This document shows positions 38,180 through 47,270 of a stretch of 64,000 bases of DNA, in pieces. The notes under the pieces were generated by a model. The model saw only the letters and a program-made list of their open reading frames with translations. It ran no database searches and was not told the origin of the DNA. A program made the translations under genes and the position numbers. The stretch is from Dyella halodurans (GTDB taxonomy: Bacteria; Pseudomonadota; Gammaproteobacteria; Xanthomonadales; Rhodanobacteraceae): contig NZ_JAPDPF010000003.1 of the NCBI RefSeq assembly GCF_026283925.1, positions 372,001-436,000 on the forward strand, written 5' to 3'. The first letter of the stretch is position 1, and each line of letters starts with the position of its first letter.

Positions 38180-38992
38180 CGCACGGCCACCATGGCGCGT
38201 CTCAGCGCTCCCGCTGCCAGCGAGCTCGGCACGGCTGGCCAACATGCGCCTGGCGATGCGGCGCCCCTTCGGACACCCAGCACCAAACGCCATGGGGCGA
38301 CGGCCTCGTCGTCGGCATCTCAACCTCGTGAAGTTTCGCTTCATGACTCCATGTGCAAGCAACGTCCACGCCATTCGGGGCTGGCGTTCAGTCACATCCC
38401 GGCAAGACCTGGCAACCCGAGGCTACGCGTCAGAACCGGCCAGGCCGTCGCCGTTCAACCGTCATGTATGGCCGCCGAATCGGCCGAGGCCTGATCGCAC
38501 ACCTGATGGTGCGCCAAGTGACACTCACTTGAATCAGAAAATCGCTGTCGGCGATGGTTTCATTCTTCGCTTACAGATCAACCCCGCTATAGACCTACAC
38601 AGAAACACGCCATGCACTCACTCTGACCCCGTGCCAGCGTGTGCACCTCACTTGTGCGGGCTGATCGACGGCGATGCATCACGCACCCTTGACGCGAAGT
38701 TCTTCGCGTCGTTCGGTCCTTGAAGAATCCCGATAAATCGATCCAGGGGACGGATATCGATCCATCGCCGGCGTACTCACCGACACATACACGTCCCTGG
38801 TATGCGGGAAGTCGTCACGTGAACCATGGATGCACAAGACGCATCGATCGTGTAGCTGCCTCACGTATCCTGGTGATATTCGCCGCTATCACGGTCGCAA
38901 TGGAATCAGAAAATTCCTAGATCGATGACTCAATGTGGTGGCCAGGCGTCGACAATGCCCGTGGCAGCTACCCGCATTGACCGCTTCGCGAT
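38180..38992. other. Long spacer before the signalling block
   Basis: About 800 bp without a supportable gene; GC content falls compared with its flanks from about 38480 onward. It contains one clear palindrome at 38691-38710 and short direct repeats of ATCGATCCA near 38737 and 38757. Promoters for the cyclase gene are expected at its left end. Confidence 0.45.
38691..38710. repeat. 20-bp near-perfect palindrome
   Basis: GACGCGAAG and its exact inverse CTTCGCGTC are separated by TT. It is isolated in a long spacer, about 510 bp from the cyclase start, and could be an operator or a small hairpin. Confidence 0.5.
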
Positions 38993-39628
38993 TTACGAAA
39001 GCAGGCCCGCCGAACGGGCGAATTCAAAGAGCTGTTTATCGCTGTGCAGCCCGAGTTTTCGCATGGCATCGCGCTTCTGCTGACTGATCGTCTTCACGCT
39101 ACGCGCCGTGCGACGCGCGACTTCCGAAACCGTAAGGCCCTGGGCGAGCAGGCGGATAACTTCACCCTCGCGCGGGGATACGGCCAAACCGTCCTCGCCG
39201 GGTCGAACTGCGTTCTCGATCTGGCGGCGCAGGCGCGTGCTGAGATAGGTCCGACCGGAGCGAGCCATCTCGATCGCGAGCATCAACTCCTTGGTCATCG
39301 CCATCTTGTCGACAATACTTTGCACGCCTGCCGTCAACATGCTCTGCGCCAGCGCAGGATTACTCAACATGGTGAGCACTAGGATCGGCAGCTTGGGGTA
39401 GGCTCCTCGCAACCGGTGGATCAAGGACAGGCCATCATCTTCCGCATCCTCGGATGGCATGGAAAAGTCGGTAATCAGAAGGTCGCAGGGCACGCGACCA
39501 AGCAGAGACAGCAACTCGGCCCCGTTACGCGCCTCGCCTACAACCTCGATACGGCTACCGTAGTCCTGCAGCCAAGTCTTCAATCCCTTCAATACGACCG
39601 GGTGATCATCGGAAATTATGATCCGCAC
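38993..39628 (-). CDS. RcsB-like (NarL/FixJ) response regulator
   Basis: A 211-aa regulator. The receiver has D7-D8, phospho-acceptor Asp54 (LITDFSMPS; E. coli RcsB uses Asp56) and a conserved Lys in VDKMA. The LuxR-type helix-turn-helix (LAVSPREGEVIRLLAQGLTVSEVARRTARSVKTISQQKRDAMRKLG) is very close to RcsB (SIKTISSQKKSAMMKLG). The GTG at 39628 is fixed by an excellent GGAGG upstream. It diverges from a hybrid kinase gene, its probable phosphate source. RcsB homologues control capsule, envelope stress and motility; the target here is unknown. Confidence 0.93.
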   Translation of the reverse strand: MRIIISDDHPVVLKGLKTWLQDYGSRIEVVGEARNGAELLSLLGRVPCDLLITDFSMPSEDAEDDGLSLIHRLRGAYPKLPILVLTMLSNPALAQSMLTAGVQSIVDKMAMTKELMLAIEMARSGRTYLSTRLRRQIENAVRPGEDGLAVSPREGEVIRLLAQGLTVSEVARRTARSVKTISQQKRDAMRKLGLHSDKQLFEFARSAGLLS

Positions 39629-39720
39629 TAATCCTCCAAAACTTTCCCGCAAGCTGCGGCCGGTCCATGCGCAGCATTGACACTCGATACCGTTGTTGAA
39701 TTTTTCTTGCGAACAGTAGC

Positions 39721-42684
39721 ATGAACGCCCGAGCTCGCCTTGACCCGACTTCCGCACCGCATCAGCTGTTCCATGCGGCGCATTCCCTTACGCACCTCCA
39801 AGCGTCAACACGCGGACAATTCATGCAAGCCAAGTCAGTCTTTACCTTGCTTGCAACAAGCTCACTCGGCCTCGTGTTCCCGTGGTCGGACAACCAGGCA
39901 ACGGCGCTATCCCCGATGGCGTTGACCCTGGCGCTCTTGTTGATGTTCACCGCCACGCTCGCGTTTGCATTGGCGTGGCTGCTGCAAATGAAAAATCGCA
40001 AGACGAAATACCTGCAGGACCAGCTACTCGCGCAGCGCTCTCTGTGTCAGGAGGCGTTGAACGCCTTGCCTCTACCCATCGCACTGCATGGCATGAATGG
40101 CCAGCCCGCGATCGTCAATGCGTCGGGTCGTAGCGTGCCTGGCGCCCTCGAAGCCATCATGGCGGTCATAGGTGGCGCCGACTTTGCCGCAAAAAAACCA
40201 GCACTCCTGCAAGGGCAGACCAGTCAGCACGCGCTTGAGTACACGGGCGCCGACGGCGACGTGCATCCTGCCCATGCCTGGATTCGCACCATCTTCGACC
40301 AGCATGGGCAGGTCCAGGGCTATGCCAGTTCGCTGCTCGACATCACGGCATTTCGCGATGCCGAACGCGAGGCAAAAGCAAGCGAACGCAGTCTGGACGA
40401 ACTCGCCCGACGCATTCCCGTCGTCGTGCTTACCCTGCTGCTTGATGCAGGCAACGCACGACACCTGACATTTGCCACCGGCAATATGAAGGCCCTTTTC
40501 AATGCGGATTTGCGCGACCTGAAGGACACCGATGGGTCGCTGCGCACGGCAGCCTTGCGCGACTGCATCCACCCCGAAGACTGGTCTGCATTCGAGCAAT
40601 TGATCGCACCCGCGACGACTGATCCACAGACTCGCGATCTCGACTTTCGCACGTTTGGCCAGCACGGCCTGCGCTGGATTCACGCGACGCTCGCGCCGAC
40701 GCAGCAAGCGGACGGAACCTCTCGGCTCATGGGCTATTTCATTGACACGACCGAGTTGAACCTGCGCAACGAAGCCTTGCGCGTAGCCCGCGACGTCGCC
40801 GAGCGCGCGTCCAAGGCGAAAGGCGATTTCCTTGCCATCATGAGCCACGAAATCCGCACGCCGATGAACGGTTTGATCGGCATGCTCGAGCTGTTCGGCC
40901 ATACGCCGATCAACCAGGAACAGCGCGAGTTACTCCAGGCCGTTGGGGATTCCGCGGGAAACCTGCTGCAAATCCTCAACGACATCCTGGACTTCTCCAA
41001 GCTCGAAGCAGGTGATGTCCGCCTTGACCTGACAGCCTTCGATCCGCGTTTGTGGATGGACCATGTGGCCGGCGTGATGACGGCGGCGGCGCATAAAAAG
41101 GGCCTCGACATTCACTTCTCCACGGATGCCAGCGTGGCCGGCCAGCTGCGTGGCGACGGCCTTCGACTCGGACAGGTTTTGCTCAACCTGTTGAGCAACG
41201 CCATCAAGTTCACCGATCGCGGCGGGGTCTCTGCACGGCTTGTCGCCTTGGGCGATAGCGGCTCGCACCAGCGTCTGTGCCTGAGCGTCAGCGATACCGG
41301 TATCGGCATCGAGAGCGACAAACAGGCGGCGCTGTTCAAACCCTTTGCGCAGGCCGAGGCGTGGACCAGCCGTCGTTACGGTGGCACCGGCCTTGGATTG
41401 GCGATTTGCCATCACCTGGTGCAGCTGATGGAAGGCTCCATCGAGCTGATCAGCGAAGTGGATGCCGGCACGACGGTGAACGTGGAGGTGCGCCTGCCGG
41501 TGGGTGAGCGCGCCATAGAGGCTCCGGGCGCGCTGCACGGACGCCACGCCGTCGTCCGACTCGAATCGACTGAAACGACGGCGACGCTTGGCGCTTATCT
41601 GCACGCTGCCGGGATGACGGTGGAACAGGTCGACCCTTCCCAACCGATGCGTGAGGGCATGGCGGCCAGTCTTCTCTTTGTCGATGTCACCGACGTGGTG
41701 AGCCAGACTCAGATCAACGCGCATGTCGTTGCGGTCACCACACAGCCGCTGGTGCCGGCGGGCATGCAATGGAAGGACGAACGCATCCTGCTAAGCGCGA
41801 ATCCGCTGAAGTGGCAGTCCACCCTGCGCGCCAGCATGGCGGCGCTTGAGCTGGACGATCCGGCCGGGCGGCGGTCGCTGCAGGACGACAGCGGCGGCAC
41901 CCAACCGCTCGCCGTCATGCCGTTTGTCCAGAGCACCGACGCGGGGCTGCCAGTCCATCACGGCCACATCCTGGTGGCTGAAGATCACCCCATCAGCCAG
42001 CAACTGATACGGCGTCAGCTCGGCCTGCTCGGGCTCAGCTGCGATGTCGTCGATAACGGGCGCGACGCGTACGAGGCGCTCACTGGCGGCGACTACGCGT
42101 TGCTGCTCACGGACTGCAACATGCCCCAGATGAGCGGGTATGAGCTCGCCCGGGCGTGGCGAGCACATGAGGACACCACCGGCGCCCCGCATCGTCTCCC
42201 CTTGATCGCCATGACCGCCAACGCCTTGAGCGGCCAAACGGCGCGTGCGCGGGAGGCAGGCATGAGCGATGTGCTCAGCAAACCGCTGCAGTTGTTGGCG
42301 CTCAGCCAAAAGCTGGCGCAGTGGTTGCCGGGACCGACACCCCTACGCGCCAGCGCCGATGCCCCGACTGGCAGCCGCGGCGTCAAAGACACGGCCACGC
42401 AGGCGGAGCTCGAGCAACTTTTCACCACGACCAGCCTGGGCGACCTGCAGGATCTGCGCGCTTGCCTGGCGGCGGCGGACGCGCCGGCGGCGACCCAGGT
42501 CTTGCATCGCCTGCTTGGTGCCCTGCCCTTGTTCGCCGATGGCGACCTGCTGGAGCAGGGCCGGCAGCTGTTCGAGGCGCTGCAAGCCGAAGGCGGGAAA
42601 CAAGCCCTGCCTGGGCTAAACGGATTTATGCAGCGGACAGAGGAGCTGCTGTCAACGCTCAACCGGTCACGCCTGATTTTGTGA
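39721..42684 (+). CDS. Hybrid sensor histidine kinase with receiver and degenerate Hpt
   Basis: A 987-aa membrane kinase. One or two hydrophobic segments (about 37-92) are followed by two PAS-like domains (105-220, 230-350). HisKA has His376 (AIMSHEIRTPMNG). HATPase follows with DTGIGI and GTGLGLAI. Next is a linker resembling a second, inactive receiver, a receiver with Asp798 (LLTDCNMPQMSG), and a C-terminal helical Hpt-like domain with His929 in LHRLLGAL. The usual HRLKG Lys is Leu there. It diverges from the RcsB-like regulator, mirroring the BvgS/RcsC phosphorelay layout. The start is uncertain: 39823 (just before the first membrane segment) is equally plausible. Confidence 0.9.
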   Translation: MNARARLDPTSAPHQLFHAAHSLTHLQASTRGQFMQAKSVFTLLATSSLGLVFPWSDNQATALSPMALTLALLLMFTATLAFALAWLLQMKNRKTKYLQDQLLAQRSLCQEALNALPLPIALHGMNGQPAIVNASGRSVPGALEAIMAVIGGADFAAKKPALLQGQTSQHALEYTGADGDVHPAHAWIRTIFDQHGQVQGYASSLLDITAFRDAEREAKASERSLDELARRIPVVVLTLLLDAGNARHLTFATGNMKALFNADLRDLKDTDGSLRTAALRDCIHPEDWSAFEQLIAPATTDPQTRDLDFRTFGQHGLRWIHATLAPTQQADGTSRLMGYFIDTTELNLRNEALRVARDVAERASKAKGDFLAIMSHEIRTPMNGLIGMLELFGHTPINQEQRELLQAVGDSAGNLLQILNDILDFSKLEAGDVRLDLTAFDPRLWMDHVAGVMTAAAHKKGLDIHFSTDASVAGQLRGDGLRLGQVLLNLLSNAIKFTDRGGVSARLVALGDSGSHQRLCLSVSDTGIGIESDKQAALFKPFAQAEAWTSRRYGGTGLGLAICHHLVQLMEGSIELISEVDAGTTVNVEVRLPVGERAIEAPGALHGRHAVVRLESTETTATLGAYLHAAGMTVEQVDPSQPMREGMAASLLFVDVTDVVSQTQINAHVVAVTTQPLVPAGMQWKDERILLSANPLKWQSTLRASMAALELDDPAGRRSLQDDSGGTQPLAVMPFVQSTDAGLPVHHGHILVAEDHPISQQLIRRQLGLLGLSCDVVDNGRDAYEALTGGDYALLLTDCNMPQMSGYELARAWRAHEDTTGAPHRLPLIAMTANALSGQTARAREAGMSDVLSKPLQLLALSQKLAQWLPGPTPLRASADAPTGSRGVKDTATQAELEQLFTTTSLGDLQDLRACLAAADAPAATQVLHRLLGALPLFADGDLLEQGRQLFEALQAEGGKQALPGLNGFMQRTEELLSTLNRSRLIL

Positions 42685-42826
42685 TGCAGTTGGCAATTAC
42701 GAGACGCGTCCACGATAATTGACGCGCTGGAAGTCGCAACGACGTCAGGGGCACGGGATGTTCCTCTGACGACGAAGGAGCAAGCGGCTGCAATACAGGG
42801 GGCTCTACAGGAACGTCGAGGTTGTC

Positions 42827-44506
42827 ATGCCGCACCGGACAGGAGGCTTGCGCCGGCCGAAACACTGGCTGTTCGCCATGTTTCTCCTCACTGCATTTGC
42901 TTCCACCTTCGCCCCCACCCTCCCCGCCGCACCCGCCGACTGGAACTACCGGGTCCGCCCTGGCGATAACCTATGGGACCTGGCGGGCCGCTATATGAAG
43001 CCCGACGTGCCCTGGCAGACGTTGCAGGACTACAACCAGGTCGGCGATCCGCTACATCTGCCGCCCGGCATAACCCTACGCGTGCCCGTGGCATGGCTGC
43101 GACTGCAGCCTGCGCCGGCGCGGGTGTTGGCGATTATCGGCGTCGCCGAAGCGAAGGTCCGCGCCTCGCTCCCCGCCGTGCCGGTCACCCAGGGCATGTC
43201 GGTCGGGTATGGCACGGAACTGGTGACGCAACATGATGCGAGCCTCACGCTGGAACTCGCAGACGGCTCGCGCGTCTTGATGCAGAGCGACAGCGAGCTG
43301 GTGCTGGATCGCCTCAGCGAATACGGCCGCACCGGGATGGTCGATACACGCATGCGCCTGAAGCGCGGACGCGTCAGCACCGATGTGAGGCCGCTGACGG
43401 GCAGTGCGGCCCGCTTCACCATATCGACCCCGAATACGCTCTCGAGCGTGCGCGGCACGCATTTCCGCGTGGTGGCCGACGCCGATCAGGGCATGGCGCG
43501 CACCGAAGTCGTTTCCGGCCGCGTCGATGTGGGCAACGACAAGCGGCACGTGTTGGTAAGCACAGGAACCGGCGTGGCGACCGCATCCGGCGCCAGTCCA
43601 GGCCAGCTGGAAGCGTTGCTGTCGGCGCCCGAGATGGACTGCCCGCGCCAACCCATCGGCCTGTTGCCGGGCACCATCCGCTGGAAACCGCTGGCTGGCG
43701 CCGGGCACTACCGCATCCAGGTGGCGTCCACCGACAAGTTCGAAGCGCTGGTCATGGACCAAGTTGTCGATGGCCCCCAGGCCTCGCTACCCAGCCTTGC
43801 GGATGGCCCTCACGCGTTGCGCGTGCGCGGGATCCGCAGCAGCCAGCTTGAAGGTCTGGATGCCATCTGCAGCTTCGTGATCGCCGCCCATCCGCAGCCG
43901 CCCCTGATCATCGAACCGCAACCCGGCACCAAGGTACGCGGGACGCGTCCAGGCTTCCGCTGGACCGAAAACGAGGAAGCGGCGAGTTACGCGTGGCAGC
44001 TCTCCGACGATGCTTCTTTCGACCACGTACTGGACAGCATGCCCACCGTCATCGGCGACCGGGCGCGCACGCATGCATCCTTGCCCTACGGACGCTATTA
44101 CTGGCGGATAGCCAGCCGCGACCAGCATGGCAAGTTGGGCCCGTTCACCGAGGCAATCGCGTTCGAGCTTGTGGCCGAGCCGCCCGCACCGCAACCGGGC
44201 GTGCCAAGGCACCAGCATGGTGACTTGGTATTGAGCTGGCCTGCCGGCAGCGCGGAGCAGCGTTATCGCATCCAGTTGGCGCGCAAACCCGACTTTGCCG
44301 ACCCGGCCGTGGACCAGATGCTCGACCAACCCCAGCTCAACCTGACGAAGCTGTCCTCGGGCAAGTGGTACGTGCGCGTGCAGACCATCGATACCGACGG
44401 CTACGCGGGCCCGTGGGGCGCGGTGCAGCGCACGCGCGTGCCCTGCGCGGCATGTCGCTGGGTGGCTGCCGGCGGCGGTGCCGCCCTGCTGTGGCTGGTG
44501 CTATGA
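42827..44506 (+). CDS. LysM and FecR domain exported protein
   Basis: A 559-aa protein with an N-terminal signal sequence (about 12-35). A LysM peptidoglycan-binding domain follows (YRVRPGDNLWDLAGRYMK, about 42-90). Next is a FecR domain (about 120-235; VTQGMSVGYGTELVTQHDASLTLELADGSR ... FTISTPNTLSSVRGTHFRV), then repeated beta-sandwich modules of about 95 residues each. The C-terminus ends in a hydrophobic stretch (AAGGGAALLWLVL) that could anchor it. It is probably periplasmic and tied to the cell wall. The next gene, CHASE2, follows within 31 bp, so the pair is likely cotranscribed. Such pairs are thought to sense the envelope; the ligand is unknown. Confidence 0.87.
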   Translation: MPHRTGGLRRPKHWLFAMFLLTAFASTFAPTLPAAPADWNYRVRPGDNLWDLAGRYMKPDVPWQTLQDYNQVGDPLHLPPGITLRVPVAWLRLQPAPARVLAIIGVAEAKVRASLPAVPVTQGMSVGYGTELVTQHDASLTLELADGSRVLMQSDSELVLDRLSEYGRTGMVDTRMRLKRGRVSTDVRPLTGSAARFTISTPNTLSSVRGTHFRVVADADQGMARTEVVSGRVDVGNDKRHVLVSTGTGVATASGASPGQLEALLSAPEMDCPRQPIGLLPGTIRWKPLAGAGHYRIQVASTDKFEALVMDQVVDGPQASLPSLADGPHALRVRGIRSSQLEGLDAICSFVIAAHPQPPLIIEPQPGTKVRGTRPGFRWTENEEAASYAWQLSDDASFDHVLDSMPTVIGDRARTHASLPYGRYYWRIASRDQHGKLGPFTEAIAFELVAEPPAPQPGVPRHQHGDLVLSWPAGSAEQRYRIQLARKPDFADPAVDQMLDQPQLNLTKLSSGKWYVRVQTIDTDGYAGPWGAVQRTRVPCAACRWVAAGGGAALLWLVL

Positions 44507-44537
44507 CGGGTCTGGCGAACACGCCGGCAAACGCCTG

Positions 44538-45740
44538 ATGGCAAGCGCGTTGCCCTTGCTCAAACGTGCCCTCGCCTGGGTCGCGGGCGTCGCTGCCTTG
44601 TTGCTGCTGTTCGCCAGCAGCGCGACCGAGCGTTTCGACAACGCGCTCTACGATGCCCACATGCGTCACTGGTCGTACCCGACCAGTGACAAGGTGATGA
44701 TCGTCGCCATCGATCCGCAAAGCCTGGCCACGCTCGGCAACTGGCCCTGGCCCCGCGCCATCCACGCGAAGCTGATCGAGCGACTGAGCCAGGCCGGCGT
44801 GCGCGGTATCGGCGTCGATATCGCCATGGCCGAAGCGGACATCAGCCACCCCGGCAACGATCGCGCATTCGCCGAGAGCATCGGCAAGCAAGCACATGTG
44901 GTCATGCCCGTGTTTGCAGAGGCCGCTGAGCTGGGCGGTGTGCTTGAAGAAATACTGCCGACACCCGACATCGCGCGCAACGCCGCCGCATTGGGCCATG
45001 TGGATGCCGCCAAGGACAGCGATGGCGTGACTCGTGGCGTCTACCTCAAGGCAGGACTGGGCCGGCCGCAGTGGCCCGCGCTGGCGCTGGCGCTTTACGA
45101 CATGGGCAAACCCGAACCGCTGCAGACACTACCCGGCCTGCGCAGGCCGGACGACCAGCCCGATTCGCCGTACCAGTGGATGCGCGACAACTACGCGTTG
45201 ATCCGTTTCGCCGGCAACTCCGGCAGCTTCGACCGGGTGTCGTATGTCGACGTGCTGCAAGGGCGTGTCCCTCCCGAACTGCTGACGGGGCGCTGGATCC
45301 TGATCGGCGCGACGGCAGCGGGCCTGGGCGACCAGCTCGCCACTTCCGCATCCGGCATCAACGATCCGCTGCCAGGCGTCGAGTATCAGGCGAACGTGCT
45401 CGAGTCCTTGTACGACAACAGCTTGATCACGCCACTGAGTCTCCCCGCCCAGTTGCTGCTCGGCGCGCTGCTGCTTGCCTTGCTGCTGGTGCTCTTTGGC
45501 ATGCCCGGCTTTCGCCGCAGCTGGCCAGTGGCACTCGTCGCCCTGGTCGCCACGCCCATGTTGAGTCTCTGGCTGCTGCGACGGTTCAGCGTCTGGTGGC
45601 CGCCGGGCTGCTGTCTGCTGGTAACTGCATCAGGGCTTGTGGCGCATGTCGCCCTGAGCAGACTCGAGCAACGCCACGAGCGGCGCATGACATCACGACT
45701 CGCCATCAACGACGCCTGGTGGACCAGGGGGAACGTGTGA
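44538..45740 (+). CDS. CHASE2 sensor protein lacking an effector domain
   Basis: A 400-aa membrane protein. An N-terminal membrane helix (about 8-25) is followed by a periplasmic CHASE2 domain (about 30-285; DKVMIVAIDPQSLATLGNWPWPR, GVRGIGVDI, GRWILIGATAAGLGD). Three membrane helices (about 295-375) come next, and then only ~27 residues to the stop. CHASE2 receptors normally continue into a kinase, nucleotide cyclase or GGDEF domain. None is encoded here or in the 29 bp before the next gene, which faces the other way. A GTG at 44478 overlapping the previous gene is an alternative start. It may signal through another protein, or be a truncated remnant. Confidence 0.86.
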   Translation: MASALPLLKRALAWVAGVAALLLLFASSATERFDNALYDAHMRHWSYPTSDKVMIVAIDPQSLATLGNWPWPRAIHAKLIERLSQAGVRGIGVDIAMAEADISHPGNDRAFAESIGKQAHVVMPVFAEAAELGGVLEEILPTPDIARNAAALGHVDAAKDSDGVTRGVYLKAGLGRPQWPALALALYDMGKPEPLQTLPGLRRPDDQPDSPYQWMRDNYALIRFAGNSGSFDRVSYVDVLQGRVPPELLTGRWILIGATAAGLGDQLATSASGINDPLPGVEYQANVLESLYDNSLITPLSLPAQLLLGALLLALLLVLFGMPGFRRSWPVALVALVATPMLSLWLLRRFSVWWPPGCCLLVTASGLVAHVALSRLEQRHERRMTSRLAINDAWWTRGNV

Positions 45741-45769
45741 TCGGCATGCAGAGATCCTGATGCGCCAAG

Positions 45770-46015
45770 CTACGACTTCGGCGTCGCCTTGCGGTAGCGA
45801 TATTCCTGCATGAGCCACATGGCCATGCCATAGCCAGCGCCGGTGAGCAGCCACAGCATGGCCGATGCCGGCGTGGTGAACCGGGGATGAGGAATCATGA
45901 ACGTCATGATGACGAACATCGGCACGCCGTACGCCAGCACACCGCTCAACAGCACGAATCGATACTTTCCTCGCGCACGTGTTCTTGCCCAGCGCTCGAA
46001 CTCACTTGCCTTCAT
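45770..46015 (-). CDS. Small membrane protein, unknown function
   Basis: An 81-aa protein with a basic N-terminal segment, two hydrophobic helices (about 20-42 and 50-68) and a basic tail (YRYRKATPKS). AGGAAAGC lies before the ATG. I do not recognise a family. It converges on the CHASE2 gene, with the two stop codons 29 bp apart. Confidence 0.7.
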   Translation of the reverse strand: MKASEFERWARTRARGKYRFVLLSGVLAYGVPMFVIMTFMIPHPRFTTPASAMLWLLTGAGYGMAMWLMQEYRYRKATPKS

Positions 46016-46161
46016 ATGCTTTCCTGTTCAACCCGACAGCGGGCTGACATTCGGCGCCGATCATAACGCGGCGCGGGACCATCTCCGCGCCGCATGTTTT
46101 TCCGTTGGAACTCCGTCCATGCATTGCCCGCCGTGGCCAGCGCCCGTCGCAGGGCGATGCG

Positions 46162-46557
46162 TCAGGCCTCGTGCTCGAGACCGTCGGGCAGCGTCACCCA
46201 ATGGTGCATGCACTCTTCGTAGACCGAGACTTGCGGCGCTGGAAAGTTCGGATTCGCAAAGCCACCAATAGGAACACCGACCACGTCGTCCAGGCCTTCC
46301 AGCTGGTAGTAAACCGTCGCACCACACACCGGACAGAAGTAAAACGTGCCCGTGCCACCGGAATCACTCGTGCGCACATATTTCGTAGCCTGGCCCCGTA
46401 TCACCACGCTTTCCAGGCGGAAGCGCGCCTGCACCCCGAACACGCTACCCGTGCGTCGCTGGCAGGCGTGGCAGTGACAGATCGAGATGCGCAGCGGCTC
46501 CTCCGTTGCGCGAAGCATGAGTTGCCTGCAACTGCAGGTTGCGACACGCTGTGTCAT
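46162..46557 (-). CDS. GFA family zinc protein
   Basis: A 131-aa protein of the GFA (glutathione-dependent formaldehyde-activating enzyme-like) fold. The zinc-binding Cys set is present: CSCRQ near residue 8, CHCHACQRRTG near 28, and CPVCG near 75. The family name overstates what is known; most members are single-domain zinc proteins of undefined substrate. No formaldehyde dehydrogenase gene is nearby. Confidence 0.88.
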   Translation of the reverse strand: MTQRVATCSCRQLMLRATEEPLRISICHCHACQRRTGSVFGVQARFRLESVVIRGQATKYVRTSDSGGTGTFYFCPVCGATVYYQLEGLDDVVGVPIGGFANPNFPAPQVSVYEECMHHWVTLPDGLEHEA

Positions 46558-46603
46558 GCGTTGTGTCCCCGAAAGCTACAAGACAACGGCTATCTCTCGC
46601 CCG

Positions 46604-47131
46604 CTATTCTTCACCTAGCGCGAGGCGAAAGCCAAACACCGGCAGCGCCGCCTGCAGAAAATCGATCTCCGGCGCCCGCTGAAAGCCCATCCGCTCATAC
46701 ATGTCCCAGGCCACGCGCATGGCCTCGGTGCTATGCAAGACCACTTGCTGGTGGCCCTGCTCCCGCGCGAGCCTGATGCAAGCCTCGGTCAGCGCCTTGC
46801 CCACGCCCCTGCCACGCACCGCAGGAGCCACCCCTAGCAGCCGGATACCTGCCGCGTTCTCTATCGTTGCCGCCACGCTGGCGGCGCCGTACTCCGCCAT
46901 ATCGCCGAGATAGACCACGCCGCCCACCAACTCGCCGTCCATCAAGGCCACCAGCACCTGGGCACCGTTCTTCCGGGTGAAGTCACCGATATTCGCCAGC
47001 ATTTCGTAGTAACGCGGCTGCTGGGTCGGTGTGGGGAAACCTTCCAGCCCGCCATAGACGCCGACCAAAAGCTGGCCGAGGGCTTGAAACTCTTCGGGGC
47101 GAATATCGCGAACGACGATCGGCTGACTCAT
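46604..47131 (-). CDS. GNAT family N-acetyltransferase
   Basis: A 175-aa acyltransferase. The acetyl-CoA pyrophosphate loop VRGRGVGKALTEACIR is preceded by IRLLGVAP on the central strand, and the C-terminal motif MYERMGFQRAPEIDF is complete. The GGGAG before the ATG at 47131 selects this start; a long frame extending upstream is not coding-like. The substrate is unknown. It lies downstream of rsgA on the same strand, with a 139-bp gap. Confidence 0.9.
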   Translation of the reverse strand: MSQPIVVRDIRPEEFQALGQLLVGVYGGLEGFPTPTQQPRYYEMLANIGDFTRKNGAQVLVALMDGELVGGVVYLGDMAEYGAASVAATIENAAGIRLLGVAPAVRGRGVGKALTEACIRLAREQGHQQVVLHSTEAMRVAWDMYERMGFQRAPEIDFLQAALPVFGFRLALGEE

Positions 47132-47270
47132 GGACACTCCCAGCGACAAGGCGGCCGGCACTATACGCGCTCCACCGCCACGGCTGGCAGGTCCAGCAAG
47201 CCTGCACGGAATCGAGCCGGGAGCGTTTTCGGCTGGCGCGCCCGGCCGCAAGGCCGACTGACGCTCCACG

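Noticed and set aside
38244-38723. A 159-codon frame on + upstream of the signalling block
   Set aside because: Partly opposite the cyclase 5' region, Arg/Pro-rich, no ribosome binding site.
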